Source of the DNA: Thermomicrobium sp. CFH 73360
GTDB lineage: Bacteria; Chloroflexota; Chloroflexia; Thermomicrobiales; Thermomicrobiaceae
Length of the DNA stretch: 64,000 nt
NCBI RefSeq assembly: GCF_023806465.1
Contig: NZ_JAMSLS010000001.1
Coordinates: 558,001 to 622,000, forward strand
Direction of reading: 5' to 3'
The first letter of the stretch is position 1, and each line of letters begins with the position of its first letter. Below, in pieces: positions 19,417-28,869 of the stretch. The notes under the pieces are model-generated. The model worked only from the letters and a program-made list of their open reading frames with translations. It did not search any database and was not told the origin of the DNA. The position numbers were made by a program, and so were the translations under genes.

Positions 19417-20292
19417 TCAGACGCCCTCAAGCACACGGCGAATGAGATCCGCCACCTGGGCTGGTCGCTCGGCGACCGGCACATCCGCCGCTTCAAGCGC
19501 CGCGATCTTCTCCGCGGCCGTCCCTCTTCCGCCGCTGATGATTGCCCCAGCGTGTCCCATTCGCCGTCCGGGCGGTGCCGTGCGTCCAGCAATGAACCCG
19601 ACCACGGGTTTGGTGACGTGTTGGCGGATATACGCTGCAGCCGCCTCCTCGTCTGCACCACCGATCTCACCAATGAGGACAATCGCCCTCGTCTCCGGAT
19701 CGTTCTGGAAAAGCTCCAAGACTTCGATGAACGACGTGCCGATGATCGGATCGCCGCCGATTCCAACGGCTGTCGACTGACCGATTCCGGCACGCGTCAG
19801 CGCCCAGACGACCTCGTAGGTGAGTGTCCCACTTCGCGAGACAATACCGACCGGTCCCGGCGTGTGGATGAAGCCCGGCATGATGCCGACTTTTGCCTTC
19901 CCAGGGGAGATCAGGCCTGGACAATTCGGCCCGATCAGCCGAACCCCTCGCTCACGCACCGCGTGGTAGACCTGCAGCGTCTCAAGCACCGGGATCCCCT
20001 CGGTGATACAGATGATCAGAGGGATACCCGCCTCGGCCGCCTCAAGAATGGCATCGGGTGCAAACGGTGCTGGCACCGCAACGAAGGAGGCATTTGGTTG
20101 AGTTGCCGCAACTGCCTCCGCGACCGTATTGAAGACTGGTACACCGTGAACTTCTCGCCCGCCAGGGCCAGGTGTCACCCCGGCCACAATGTTCGTCCCG
20201 TACTCGAGCATCTGCTGGGTATGGAACGACCCCTCACGCCCAGTGATCCCTTGCACCAGGAGTCGTGTCGATGTATCGACCAGGATCGCCAT
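19417..20292 (-). CDS. sucD: succinyl-CoA ligase, alpha subunit
   Basis: A 291-residue subunit of the TCA-cycle enzyme that makes ATP or GTP from succinyl-CoA. The CoA-binding start ([20 protein letters not shown]), [18 protein letters not shown], and the catalytic histidine in [13 protein letters not shown] (His247) are all present; length is normal. ATG 20292 is chosen; a GTG lies one codon earlier. It follows sucC by 15 bases, and a class II aldolase relative follows it. Confidence 0.96.
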   Translation of the reverse strand: MAILVDTSTRLLVQGITGREGSFHTQQMLEYGTNIVAGVTPGPGGREVHGVPVFNTVAEAVAATQPNASFVAVPAPFAPDAILEAAEAGIPLIICITEGIPVLETLQVYHAVRERGVRLIGPNCPGLISPGKAKVGIMPGFIHTPGPVGIVSRSGTLTYEVVWALTRAGIGQSTAVGIGGDPIIGTSFIEVLELFQNDPETRAIVLIGEIGGADEEAAAAYIRQHVTKPVVGFIAGRTAPPGRRMGHAGAIISGGRGTAAEKIAALEAADVPVAERPAQVADLIRRVLEGV

Positions 20293-20307
20293 CACCTGCC
20301 CCCGACC

Positions 20308-21444
20308 TCACTGGCTCTGCGCCGCTGCAACGGCACGCTGCGCCGCCTCTTCCATCGTGTCCACCACGGTCAATCCCGCCTCTTCGAGAAGCCGCCGTCC
20401 CTCTTCCTGTCTCGTACCAACCAAGCGGATCACCATCGGTACTCGCACCTCAACCTGACGCAGCGCCTCAAGGAGTCCCTGCGCGACCACGTCACCGCGT
20501 GTGATTCCACCAAAGATGTTCACCAGGATTGCGCGGACATTCGGGTCTGCCACGACGAGACGCAGTGCCGCTGCCACCCGCTGCACCGAGGCTCCACCAC
20601 CAATGTCGAGGAAATTTGCCGGCTCTCCGCCATACAGCTTGATCGCATCCATCGTTGCCATCGAGAGCCCAGCACCGTTGACGATGCAACCGACCGTCCC
20701 ATTGAGTCGCACAAAGCTAATACCTGCAAGTCGCGCTTCACGCTCGAGCGGATCCTCTTCTTCAGGATCGCGGAGTTCGGCCAGATCCGGATGGCGGATG
20801 AGCCCGTTATCGTCCAATACAACCTTCGTATCGAGGGCGAGCCACGTGCGATCGCTCGTCAGCACGAGTGGGTTGATCTCGGCGAGTGAGGCATCGCAGT
20901 CGACGTAGGCCTGGTACAGCTGGCGCGCAAGAGCGGCAAATCCTCGCACCAAGTCCGGCTCAATCCCAAGCCGGAAGGCGAGCCGCCGTGCCTGGAAGTC
21001 CTGGAAACCAAGGCATGGATCAGCATGTTCTCGCACAATGGCCTCAGGACGTTCACGTGCCACTTCCTCAATATCAACGCCACCTGCACTGCTCGCCATG
21101 ACCGCGACACGACGTGCGTCCCGATCCAGTACAACACCAAGATAGTATTCGCGTTCAAAGGCAACGGCCGGTGCCACGAGAACCTTACGGACGATCCTCC
21201 CTCGGATGTCCATGCCGAGGATCTGCCGAGCGACCGCCTCAGCCTGAGCAGGATCGTCCGCGAGCCGGATTCCGCCTGCCTTCCCACGGCCGCCGGCGTG
21301 GACCTGCGCCTTCACGACGACACGGCTACCCAGTTGCTGGGCCGCCGCACGCGCTTCTTCCGGAGTTCGCGCCAGTATGCCACGGTTCACTGGTATTCCA
21401 TATCGTGTGAGCAGTTCTGCCGCTTGATATTCGTGGAGATCCAT
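20308..21444 (-). CDS. sucC: succinyl-CoA ligase, beta subunit
   Basis: A 378-residue ATP-grasp subunit partnering SucD. It begins [20 protein letters not shown] as usual; [14 protein letters not shown] binds nucleotide; EINPLV and the C-terminal [18 protein letters not shown] and [16 protein letters not shown] are conserved. ATG 21444 follows GGTGGGG; the open frame has 12 further codons upstream that are unlikely to be translated. An extended -10 promoter element lies 32 bases upstream (see 21476-21484). Together with sucD and the aldolase relative it makes a three-gene operon. Confidence 0.96.
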   Translation of the reverse strand: MDLHEYQAAELLTRYGIPVNRGILARTPEEARAAAQQLGSRVVVKAQVHAGGRGKAGGIRLADDPAQAEAVARQILGMDIRGRIVRKVLVAPAVAFEREYYLGVVLDRDARRVAVMASSAGGVDIEEVARERPEAIVREHADPCLGFQDFQARRLAFRLGIEPDLVRGFAALARQLYQAYVDCDASLAEINPLVLTSDRTWLALDTKVVLDDNGLIRHPDLAELRDPEEEDPLEREARLAGISFVRLNGTVGCIVNGAGLSMATMDAIKLYGGEPANFLDIGGGASVQRVAAALRLVVADPNVRAILVNIFGGITRGDVVAQGLLEALRQVEVRVPMVIRLVGTRQEEGRRLLEEAGLTVVDTMEEAAQRAVAAAQSQ

Positions 21445-21475
21445 CGCCCCACCCTTCGACTCAACAACCGAGCCG

Positions 21476-21484
21476 ATCATACCA
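21476..21484 (-). promoter_or_regulatory. extended -10 promoter element upstream of sucCD
   Basis: On the minus strand the bases read TGGTATGAT: a TGn extension followed by TATGAT. No good -35 box is visible 17 bases upstream, as is common for extended -10 promoters. The predicted start would be near 21469, leaving about 25 bases before sucC. Confidence 0.45.
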
Positions 21485-22176
21485 CGCGCCCAGTGTGCTT
21501 TCGGCGCGTCTGTTCAGCAAGAATGACGACGGGCGCCGAGTCACCCCGGCCAAGCGGCAACACGCCAAGCAGAGCACATGCCTCGGCTTGCCCAATAAAC
21601 AAACCCCTTGCACCACAGCCTGACGCGGCTTCCACCGTGGAACGCGGAGTCACGATGCTGGCAAAAACCTACCGGCAACGTGCTGACTCCACAGAGTGTC
21701 AGTGAGCTTGACCACGACGGGCTGCTCGAGGTGATCACGACAGACTATTCCGCATCCGGGCCAAGCGTATCCCCGCCTGGGCACTGCATCCTCCGTCGTC
21801 CTACAGCGCCCTCGCAACATCCAGGTGGCGTCAACGTCGTCAAAGTGGCTACCGATTCTGCCTGGCACGGGAGCCTGCGCACGCGCGAATCGCCGACAAC
21901 AAAAGTGCAGAGAGTCAACGCCTTCCCCACCTGTTCCTCTTGCTCCATCCAGAGCGCCTTCAATGCGCGATCGCGAGCTTTCTCGTGCAGCACGCGGCGA
22001 ACCCGAGCGGCACGGATCTTCAGTACTAGGAGGCCACCTGAACACGCATGAGCGAACTCTCATCGCGGAGAAGCACGGCACAGCTCTGCCAGTCTCGTCA
22101 CCGCCAAAGTCCGAGGCATACACCTGGCAAAGCACGTCATCCTCTCATGCGAACGACATGAACTCGCCCTCATACT
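21485..22176. other. 692-base region without a supported gene
   Basis: No intact gene is seen between sucC and the binding-protein gene. A minus-strand segment around 21920-22030 reads like coding sequence (VRRVLHEKARDRALKALWM, then EQEEQVGKAL) but loses that character within about 40 codons and has no start. It could be a decayed gene; I cannot name it. Confidence 0.5.
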
Positions 22177-23469
22177 TCAAAACGAGACATCATCAATGTC
22201 ACGAATGAGATCAAGGACGACATTCCCGAAGTCACCACTCGGTAAGAGCTCGACACGTCGGATGAAGACTGTGATGACAGCTCCCTGCGACTCGGGATGG
22301 AAACGGAACTCACCGGTCGGCCCAGTGAACCGGACTGCCCGGAGCGCCTCGAGGAAAGCCGTCGTGTCCTCGATCGCCCCGTGAGTAGCACGCAAAGCCT
22401 CGCCGATGACTCGGCCAGTCAGGTACCCCTGGTAGACGAACTGGTTCGCTTGTGTGTCAAAACGCTCGCGGCAGCGCCGGATGAGCGTTTGGTTTTCTGG
22501 GGAATCGTAGAGCACTGCATAGTGCGAAGAGCTGACATAGTCAAGAGCAGCCTCGCCCTGCTCTGGCAAGATACTTTCATCAACCGTATCACCGGAGCCA
22601 AAGAGCGGGATGCGGTCTTTCAACCCGAACTCCGTATACTGCTGGACAAAGCGCACTGCGTCCACACCCGAGTAGAACGCGAAGATCGCATCGGCTGGTA
22701 GCTGAGCCAGACGCTGGAGGTATGGCCCATAATCAGGGGTATCCACTGGTGCATACACCTCGCCGACGATCTCGCCGCCAGAGGCTTGAAAACGTCGAGC
22801 GAACGCTCCCACTTTGTCATGCCCGGCTGAGTAGTCGAGTCCAGTCAGTGCCACGCGGCGATAGCCAAGCCGCTCGTAGGCGTACTGGCCGAACGGTGCC
22901 TCGTGCTGGCCGTTGGCGAATGAGACACGGAAGAGAAGTGGGCTGCGCAGTTTCGGATCGCGGGTCAACCCCGGCAATCCCGCGTTGCTCACGATGAGTG
23001 GGACCCTAGCCGAGACGACGTAGTCACGCAGAGCTCCAGCTTCGCTACTCAACGTTACGCCGGTCAGGATGTGCACGCGTTCTCGTTCGACGAGTTGCCG
23101 GGCTTTGGCCAGCGCCTGATCCGGATTGCCGGCTGTATCCTCGACCTTGAGTTGGAGTTCCCGACCAACGACCTCGGTGCCGAGCTCGTCCAGGGCAAGC
23201 TGAATGCCACGAACGAGATTCTCTCCAAGTGAGGCAAATGGCCCCGAAAGCGCGACAATCATACCGATCCGCACCGGGTCGCTCGATGGCTTCGATGCCG
23301 CCGCTGTGCTTCGAGCTTCTGGCACAGCCGGTGTCATAGTCGCGCCAGAGGCTGGAGAGGAGCTCCTCTCCTCTGTCGCTGGCGCCGACCGACATGCGGC
23401 GAGGAGCGCACTGGCCACAATGACGCCGCGCGCGAGCACTTGCCGTCGGGACATCCGTACTTCGTCCAT
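22177..23469 (-). CDS. ABC transporter substrate-binding lipoprotein, Leu/Ile/Val type
   Basis: A 430-residue periplasmic-binding-type protein of the type I (LivJ-like) fold. The N-terminus has a twin-arginine-like start (MSRRQVLARG) and a lipobox LLAAC with the lipidated Cys at residue 26, so it is exported and membrane-anchored. Family features are RIGMIVALSGPFASLGENLVRGIQLA, LKVEDTAGNPDQALAKARQLV and GGEIVGEVYAPVDTPDYGPYL. The ligand may be a branched-chain amino acid, amide or similar compound. ATG 23469 follows GAGGGGAG. No permease or ATPase genes adjoin it, so it is an orphan in this window. A strong promoter lies upstream. Confidence 0.9.
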   Translation of the reverse strand: MDEVRMSRRQVLARGVIVASALLAACRSAPATEERSSSPASGATMTPAVPEARSTAAASKPSSDPVRIGMIVALSGPFASLGENLVRGIQLALDELGTEVVGRELQLKVEDTAGNPDQALAKARQLVERERVHILTGVTLSSEAGALRDYVVSARVPLIVSNAGLPGLTRDPKLRSPLLFRVSFANGQHEAPFGQYAYERLGYRRVALTGLDYSAGHDKVGAFARRFQASGGEIVGEVYAPVDTPDYGPYLQRLAQLPADAIFAFYSGVDAVRFVQQYTEFGLKDRIPLFGSGDTVDESILPEQGEAALDYVSSSHYAVLYDSPENQTLIRRCRERFDTQANQFVYQGYLTGRVIGEALRATHGAIEDTTAFLEALRAVRFTGPTGEFRFHPESQGAVITVFIRRVELLPSGDFGNVVLDLIRDIDDVSF

Positions 23470-23521
23470 GTCTTCTCCCCTCATTCCCCCGGCCGAATCA
23501 GGGCGGGCAATCAACTCTCGT

Positions 23522-23550
23522 ATATTAATGACTAAAGTATTCAGCGTCAA
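23522..23550 (-). promoter_or_regulatory. sigma70-type promoter of the binding-protein gene
   Basis: Minus strand: TTGACG (23550-23545), 17-base spacer, TAATAT (23527-23522). This is a near-consensus vegetative promoter with a predicted start near 23515, giving a leader of about 45 bases before ATG 23469. Confidence 0.7.
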
Positions 23551-23933
23551 GATGCGCACGCCCCCAATCAACGGACAAGCCTTCCCTACAAGGACTACTC
23601 AACAGATCGCGCACCGGTGCCGCATGCAAGGTGAGACCCCGTGCTTCTCCGCGTCAGCCATGGGCACAACTATTCTCTTGCTGAGGAATACCTCCACGAT
23701 ACCGGTTAAGCTTTCACTTTGCCTCTGTTATCCTGTTTCGCAACCCAGAACCATGGTCATACTCAGCGTAGGACGCCGCTGTCATTCCCTGCACCGAATG
23801 GGAGGTCGGGATGGTGGCCGTACTTTGGGAGCCTGTCTCCGAAGCGACCGGTGATGGCAACACGGTATCCCAAGCTACTGAGCGCGCAGAGCGACCTGCG
23901 TCCGTAGCATCGTTGCAGCCCACTTGCGGCCAG
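23551..23933. other. intergenic region between divergent genes
   Basis: Nothing gene-like is seen in these 383 bases between the two divergent promoters. Short open frames in both directions lack ribosome binding sites and family resemblance. Confidence 0.5.
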
Positions 23934-23962
23934 TTGCACGGCGCAATTCGACCGGTTACACT
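23934..23962 (+). promoter_or_regulatory. sigma70-type promoter of the YtxH-like pair
   Basis: TTGCAC (23934-23939), 17-base spacer, TACACT (23957-23962). The predicted start is near 23969, about 55 bases before the first gene at 24025. Confidence 0.55.
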
Positions 23963-24024
23963 GCCATCGTGTGATCTTCACGGTTCGATCCATGGCGGAG
24001 GCCACTCCGGGAGGGAGGTCTACG

Positions 24025-24318
24025 ATGCGACGAGGAACATTGCGCAGCTTCGTCGGTGGCCTCGCGCTCGGCACTGTGCTCGGCGCGTTGGCGGTCTGGC
24101 TGATCGTCCCGAAGCGCCAGGAGTTGCTGCCAGCTTGGCGAGAACGCACCAACGAGTTTGTTCGGCGGGCACGCGCGCAAGGCGAGCAGGTCGCTGTCGC
24201 ACTCCGGACGCAGGTCGGGTCCGTTCGCCAGATACTTGCCACACGGAAGGACGAGCAACCAGAGGCGAAGCGCGAAGAGCCTGAACCGACAAGCGTGATG
24301 ACGCAGTCTGAGGGCTGA
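24025..24318 (+). CDS. YtxH-like small membrane protein
   Basis: A 97-residue protein: a basic start (MRRGTLRSF), one membrane segment rich in glycine (VGGLALGTVLGALAVWLIVP), then a charged, probably helical tail. This is the layout of YtxH/general stress small membrane proteins (PF12732), whose role is not well defined. ATG 24025 follows GGGAGG at 24013-24018; the open frame upstream is not needed. It is followed six bases later by a second protein of the same type. Confidence 0.7.
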   Translation: MRRGTLRSFVGGLALGTVLGALAVWLIVPKRQELLPAWRERTNEFVRRARAQGEQVAVALRTQVGSVRQILATRKDEQPEAKREEPEPTSVMTQSEG

Positions 24319-24324
24319 GCACCC

Positions 24325-24501
24325 ATGTTGGGACGTCTGCGAACTGCCGCCAAGTTTTTCGCGTGGGGTCTGTTGCTTGGGCTGTTGTTTGCGCCAGCGA
24401 GCGGTCAGGAACTCCGTCGCCGCATGGTCCGCTGGGTCATGGGCTGCATCGAGGCACGCGCGGCACAACTCAGAGAGCGGTTCAGCGGAACCATGAGCTG
24501 A
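24325..24501 (+). CDS. second YtxH-like small membrane protein (58 residues)
   Basis: A short gene of 58 residues. It has a basic start (MLGRLRTAAKFF), a membrane segment (AWGLLLGLLFAPASGQELR) in which APASGQELR matches the APxSGxELR signature of YtxH proteins, and an amphipathic tail. It starts six bases after the previous gene with the same layout, so the two probably work together. A strong terminator follows at 24548. No typical ribosome binding site is seen, so it may be translated by coupling. Confidence 0.65.
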   Translation: MLGRLRTAAKFFAWGLLLGLLFAPASGQELRRRMVRWVMGCIEARAAQLRERFSGTMS

Positions 24502-24547
24502 CGACCTGGCGCGCAGCTGAGAAGTCATCGTTGAGTCCCGACCCCAG

Positions 24548-24588
24548 AGGGTGCAGTGCAAGAATTTGCGCTGCACCCTTCGTCTTTT
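24548..24588 (+). terminator. rho-independent terminator after the YtxH-like pair
   Basis: A 14-bp stem with one G-T wobble (AGGGTGCAGTGCAA at 24548-24561 with TTGCGCTGCACCCT at 24566-24579), a GAAT loop, then TCGTCTTTT. Confidence 0.85.
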
Positions 24589-25215
24589 CCAGTCCAGCGA
24601 CCACCATCGTCCCACAACGTTCACCGTACAGAAGCGGCTCCGCAGAGGCAGAAGGGTAAGACGATCGGAGGTGCTCCCGCAATGGCAGAAAATGTCCCTG
24701 TTCGGATCCGGAGCAGTGCCTCATCGCACAAAAGACGAAACGCCTCGTTCTCTGTGCACTACTTGCCACCCGCGGCAGTTTGGCCTGTCTCTCGTGTGTC
24801 AGCTGCGGAATATGCGGAACAGCGCCTTACGTTGGCAAGAGACTCGCAAACCGGGTGCGCAACCCATGGCAACCTCGGGTGATGAACCACAAAGCGCCGG
24901 CTGCGCTGACGACTCGCTGCTTGTGCATCACTCCGGGCAGCCACGCCAGCGCACCGTTCCCGAAGATGGCTGTCCGGGGAGATGCGGAGGCACAAGCAAC
25001 CGCAATGATCCTGAGTAGGCTGACAGACTTTGAACCGAGCGAACCGCTCTGACCTCTGCCGTTGGGTAGTTGGTGAAGCCCAGCCACCGCCGAGTCAATC
25101 CATTTCCGAAGGGACGGCCTGCCCTCGGACACACCACCTTTGCCCGCAGAGACGAGAGCGTCAGGGATACGCACCGTCCCCATCGTGCTCGCAGGGCCTT
25201 GTTCGTCACAAGGTC
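24589..25215. other. 627-base region without a confident gene
   Basis: No confident gene. One plus-strand frame (24795-24930) encodes CGICGTAPYVGKRLAN and then RCLC about 30 residues on, a faint echo of the zinc-binding form of ribosomal protein L28, but the spacing is wrong and the rest does not fit (see findings). No tRNA is seen. Confidence 0.45.
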
Positions 25216-25244
25216 TTGACAGCGGCCGACACCACCCTTAGGAT
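25216..25244 (+). promoter_or_regulatory. sigma70 promoter of the deoxysugar operon
   Basis: TTGACA (25216-25221), a 17-base spacer, then TAGGAT (25239-25244). The predicted start is near 25251. Two inverted repeats lie directly downstream, so repression at the start of transcription is likely. Confidence 0.75.
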
Positions 25245-25251
25245 GGAGATA

Positions 25252-25285
25252 GTTCGAGAAAAAGAACAGTTTTCGATATATCGAA
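25252..25285 (+). promoter_or_regulatory. probable IclR-type operator
   Basis: A perfect 14-bp palindrome TTCGATATATCGAA (25272-25285) and, just before it, GTTC-N8-GAAC (25252-25267). Both lie between the predicted transcription start and the regulator gene at 25302. IclR proteins usually bind palindromes at or near their own promoter, so autoregulation is the simplest reading. Confidence 0.6.
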
Positions 25286-25301
25286 CAACACAGGAGTGGG
25301 C

Positions 25302-26126
25302 ATGCGTGGTCAGTCACCGGCAGTCTGGCGAGCGGTCGCAAGTCTGAATGCGCTCGCCCGAGCGAGTGATGGCATGACGTTAAGCGAACTCGCACGTGCC
25401 ATCGGCGAGCCGAAGAGCTCGCTCCACCCGGTTCTGACAACGCTTGTTGAGGCCGGTCTCCTTGTGCGCGAGGAGACGACCAAGCGCTACCGGCTGGGTC
25501 CACATGTCTTGGTGCTTGCCGGCGCTTACGCGCGACAAAGCGACCTCCTCCGCGCCTTTACGGACGTGGCACGTCCGCTTGCCCGTGAACTAGGCGAAAC
25601 GATCCAGCTGGCTGTTCTGCAAGGGCGTGAAGTGCTCTACATTGGCAAACAGGAAGGGACCCAGTGGGTACGCCTCGCCTCCGAGGTCGGGACACGCTTA
25701 CCGGCACACGCCACCTCACTTGGGAAGTGCTTGCTGGCCTGGTTGCCGGAAGAGGAACTCGAGCGCCTGCTCAGTGAGGGGCCGTTGGTCGCGTTGACAC
25801 CGCGGACGATCACCGACCCGGCGGCGCTCCGTGCTGAGTTAGCACGCGTGCGCGAGCAAGGCTACGCCGTGGACCGCGGCGAGACACTGCCCGACGTCTG
25901 GTGTTTTGGCGCACCAGTCCGTGACGCGAGCGGGGCTGTGATCGCCGCCATCAGCATCTCTGTGCCAGTGACGCGGATCACGTCGCAACGCAGTGAAGAA
26001 CTCATCGCTGCTGTTCTGCACGCAGCTGGGCAACTCTCGCGGCGCTTGGGTCACGGTGGGGTCGACGCTCTAGGTGGAGATCGATTGGTGGAACAGATCG
26101 AGATGAGGAGGAGGGTAGGACTATGA
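25302..26126 (+). CDS. IclR-family transcriptional regulator
   Basis: A 274-residue regulator: winged helix-turn-helix at residues about 8-65 (AVASLNALARASDGMTLSEL, AIGEPKSSLHPVLTTLVEAG) and an IclR effector domain at about 80-250 (IGKQEGTQWVRLASEVGTRL, HATSLGKCLLAWLPEEEL, GAVIAAISISVP). ATG 25302 follows CAGGAG at 25291-25296; an in-frame GTG lies two codons upstream. Its stop overlaps the next start (ATGA), so it is the first gene of the transporter operon and probably senses the sugar or a pathway intermediate. Confidence 0.93.
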   Translation: MRGQSPAVWRAVASLNALARASDGMTLSELARAIGEPKSSLHPVLTTLVEAGLLVREETTKRYRLGPHVLVLAGAYARQSDLLRAFTDVARPLARELGETIQLAVLQGREVLYIGKQEGTQWVRLASEVGTRLPAHATSLGKCLLAWLPEEELERLLSEGPLVALTPRTITDPAALRAELARVREQGYAVDRGETLPDVWCFGAPVRDASGAVIAAISISVPVTRITSQRSEELIAAVLHAAGQLSRRLGHGGVDALGGDRLVEQIEMRRRVGL

Positions 26127-27655
26127 CACGCACCCTGTCTCGTCGGCAATTCCTGGGGACCACAATCGCAGCGGGGAGTGCGCTACTGGCCGCTTGTCGC
26201 CGGGAGGAAGCAACACCGACACCGGCACCCGCAGCTGGAACACCAGCGGCCGGGATGCAGTTCGAAGGGGTCGAGGTCAATGTGATCACCTTCACCGGGC
26301 CACAGATCGCCGAGCCGCTGCAGCGACGAGCTCCAGAGTTTCAGAAACTCACCGGCGCCAAGATCAACGTCATTACGGTCCCCTTCGCCGACCTCTACCA
26401 GAAGATCCTCACCGACTTTACAACCGGCACGAACAGCTACCATGTCATCGTTTTCGCTCCCCAATGGATGGCAGACTACGTGGAGCCCGGGTATCTAGAA
26501 GATCTCACGCCACGTATCGAGGCTGACCCTGCGCTCCAGTGGGAGGATATTGCGCCCTTCTTCCGGAATTTCAGCGCGACCTACGGCGGGAAGATCTACA
26601 CGATCCCGCTCGACGGTGACTTCCAAATGGTGTACTACCGCACAGACCTGCTCGAGGCCGAAGGGCTGAAGCCTCCCGAAACATGGGAAGACTATCTGGC
26701 GATCGCACAGCACTTCCACGGAAAGGATCTCAACGGCGATGGTGTTCCGGACTTTGGCTCTGGGATCGCCAAGCGCCGCGGAGCACAGAGCTACTGGATG
26801 TTCTGGTCGATCGCGGCCTCCTTCCTGCAGAGCCAAGGGACGCAGCAGGGCGCATTCTTTGATGTCGATACCATGGAGCCCTTGACAAACAACGAGGCGT
26901 TTGAACGCGCACTGGAGATCTACAAGGAGACCGGCAAGTACGGCCCCCCGGACGAGCTCAACTGGGACGTTGGCGACAGCCGCGCAGCCTTCGTCACTGG
27001 ACGCTGCGCTCTTACGTTGGACTGGGGTGACATCGGCACGCTCGCGATCGATCCCGAGCAGTCTAAGGTCAAGGACAAGGTGGGCGCGATCATTCTCCCG
27101 GGCACAAAAGTAGTGCTCGATCGCAAGGCAGGCAAACTCGTCGCCTGCGACGCCAACACCTGCCCGCACGCAATCAACGGCATAAACCATTCCCCCTATG
27201 CAGCGTTTGGTGGTTGGTCTGGAGCGATCAATAAGAACGCCCCCGCCAAAGTGAAGGATGCCGGATATGCCTTCCTCTCCTACATGAGCCAGCCTGCACA
27301 GGCAAATGTCGATGTAACAATTGGCAAGACCGGATTCAACCCGTACCGGATCTCCCAGTTTGAGAACATTGACCTCTGGGTGAAAGCAGGAATGAGCGAA
27401 GCCGCAGCACGAAACTACCTTGGAGCGATCAAGGACAGTCTCAATAGTCCGAACATGGTGCTTGATCTGCGCATTCCGGGTGCGCAGCGCTACCAGGGGG
27501 TTGTGCTAGACACGGTTCTCTCGCGCTATCTTGCTGGTGAGTTGACGACCAAACAGGCGATGGAGGAATTGACAAAGGGCTGGAACGAGATTACTGACGA
27601 ACTAGGCCGCGAGAAGCAGAAGCAAGCCTATCGTTCGAGTCTCAGCATCCGCTGA
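26123..27655 (+). CDS. ABC sugar transporter, substrate-binding lipoprotein
   Basis: A 510-residue extracellular solute-binding protein family 1. The signal has a twin-arginine-like motif (LSRRQFLGTT) and a lipobox LLAAC with Cys25, followed by a Thr/Pro/Ala linker. YQKILTDFTTGTNSYHVIVF and LLEAEGLKPPETWEDYLAIA are typical of the sugar-binding group; an EF-hand-like loop (DLNGDGVPDFGSG) may bind calcium. It is the binding component for the two permeases that follow; no ATPase gene is in the operon, so an MsmK-type shared ATPase is likely encoded elsewhere. Confidence 0.93.
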   Translation: MTRTLSRRQFLGTTIAAGSALLAACRREEATPTPAPAAGTPAAGMQFEGVEVNVITFTGPQIAEPLQRRAPEFQKLTGAKINVITVPFADLYQKILTDFTTGTNSYHVIVFAPQWMADYVEPGYLEDLTPRIEADPALQWEDIAPFFRNFSATYGGKIYTIPLDGDFQMVYYRTDLLEAEGLKPPETWEDYLAIAQHFHGKDLNGDGVPDFGSGIAKRRGAQSYWMFWSIAASFLQSQGTQQGAFFDVDTMEPLTNNEAFERALEIYKETGKYGPPDELNWDVGDSRAAFVTGRCALTLDWGDIGTLAIDPEQSKVKDKVGAIILPGTKVVLDRKAGKLVACDANTCPHAINGINHSPYAAFGGWSGAINKNAPAKVKDAGYAFLSYMSQPAQANVDVTIGKTGFNPYRISQFENIDLWVKAGMSEAAARNYLGAIKDSLNSPNMVLDLRIPGAQRYQGVVLDTVLSRYLAGELTTKQAMEELTKGWNEITDELGREKQKQAYRSSLSIR

Positions 27656-27677
27656 TACGGAAGGGGAAGCGCGAATT

Positions 27678-28859
27678 GTGCGTGGTATCCCACCAGTGAC
27701 GACGCCACAACGACGTGGGGATGCGGTGGCGGCTCCGGCCCGCCGCATCCCCTGGTCTCGAGAGGCACTCGTGAGTTGGGCGGACCGGCAAGCCGGTGCA
27801 GTGCTCGTGCTACCGGCTGTCCTGGTTATCCTTGTCCTCTCGATCTTCCCACTCCTCTTCTCACTCTACCTTTCGCTTTCGCGCTTCCAACCAGTGGCTG
27901 GTGGATTCCGCATTCACTTCGTTGGACTGCTGAACTATCGCAAGCTTCTTCTCGGCTCGGAACAGGAGCACTTCCTTGGCCGCATTGGGGAGCTCGGGTT
28001 CGGCGGCTGGCTCGCCTTCGTGGTCTTGGCGGCCATCGGGCTTGTCCTGCTCTGGCGCTCACTCCGCACTGGACCGCTGAGCGTATCCCGTATCGCCGGC
28101 CACACCGTTGTCGCGGTTGCTGGGCTGCTCGCGCTTTGGCTCGCAATTCGGACTGTCGTCGCCACCGGTGGCCGACCCGGCACACTCGTCGTCACGTGGG
28201 CCTATGTCTTTGGTGGCGTGGCCCTCCAGTTCCTTGTAGGGCTGCTCCTCGCTGCCCTGTGCGCACAACAGCTACCTGGTCGTCGGTTCTTCCGAGTTGT
28301 CTTCCTTCTCCCCATGATGATCACACCCGTTGGCGTCGCCTACACGTTCCGCATGCTTACCGATACCGGCAAGGGACCATTCGCACCGCTCGCCAACTGG
28401 CTGGGCTACGCGAACGTCAGTTGGGTGAACGACCCCTGGGGTGCGCGGATTGCGGTGATGATCGGCGATCTCTGGCAGTGGACACCCTTCATGTTCATCG
28501 TCTTGCTCGCCGCCCTGGAGAGCCAGTCTCCCGAGCCGATCGAGGCCGCAATCGTGGACGGTGCCAACCGATGGCAGATCTTCTGGCACATCACACTGCC
28601 GCAGATCGGCCCCGTGGCAAGTACTGTCATTCTGATCCGCCTCATCGAGGCCTTCAAGATTTTCGACATGCCGAACGTTCTGACTGGCGGCGGCCCTGGT
28701 ACCGCGACAGAATCGCTCACGCTCCATGCCTACGTCCTCTGGCGCTCGCTTGACTACGGGACGTCGGCCGCTGTCGCCTACTCGCTGCTCTTCGTTGTGA
28801 CCTTCGTTGGTATCGCCTACGTGCGACTTGTGCATCGTCGGTTGACCGAAGCGCTTTAG
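27678..28859 (+). CDS. ABC sugar transporter permease 1 (MalF/UgpA type) with extra helices
   Basis: A 393-residue inner-membrane permease. The coupling EAA loop is IEAAIVDGANRWQIFWHITLPQ. After the first helix and the NYRKLL segment there is an extra stretch (residues about 105-168) containing two additional hydrophobic helices before the usual core begins, which makes it about 70-90 residues longer than most members. GTG 27678 follows AAGGGGAAGC. It is followed ten bases later by the second permease. Confidence 0.92.
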   Translation: MRGIPPVTTPQRRGDAVAAPARRIPWSREALVSWADRQAGAVLVLPAVLVILVLSIFPLLFSLYLSLSRFQPVAGGFRIHFVGLLNYRKLLLGSEQEHFLGRIGELGFGGWLAFVVLAAIGLVLLWRSLRTGPLSVSRIAGHTVVAVAGLLALWLAIRTVVATGGRPGTLVVTWAYVFGGVALQFLVGLLLAALCAQQLPGRRFFRVVFLLPMMITPVGVAYTFRMLTDTGKGPFAPLANWLGYANVSWVNDPWGARIAVMIGDLWQWTPFMFIVLLAALESQSPEPIEAAIVDGANRWQIFWHITLPQIGPVASTVILIRLIEAFKIFDMPNVLTGGGPGTATESLTLHAYVLWRSLDYGTSAAVAYSLLFVVTFVGIAYVRLVHRRLTEAL

Positions 28860-28869
28860 GAGGGATCGC

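Noticed and set aside
19273-20889. 538-residue plus-strand frame opposite sucCD
   Set aside because: Antisense to three recognised genes; composition rich in Arg, His, Asp and Cys as expected of a shadow.
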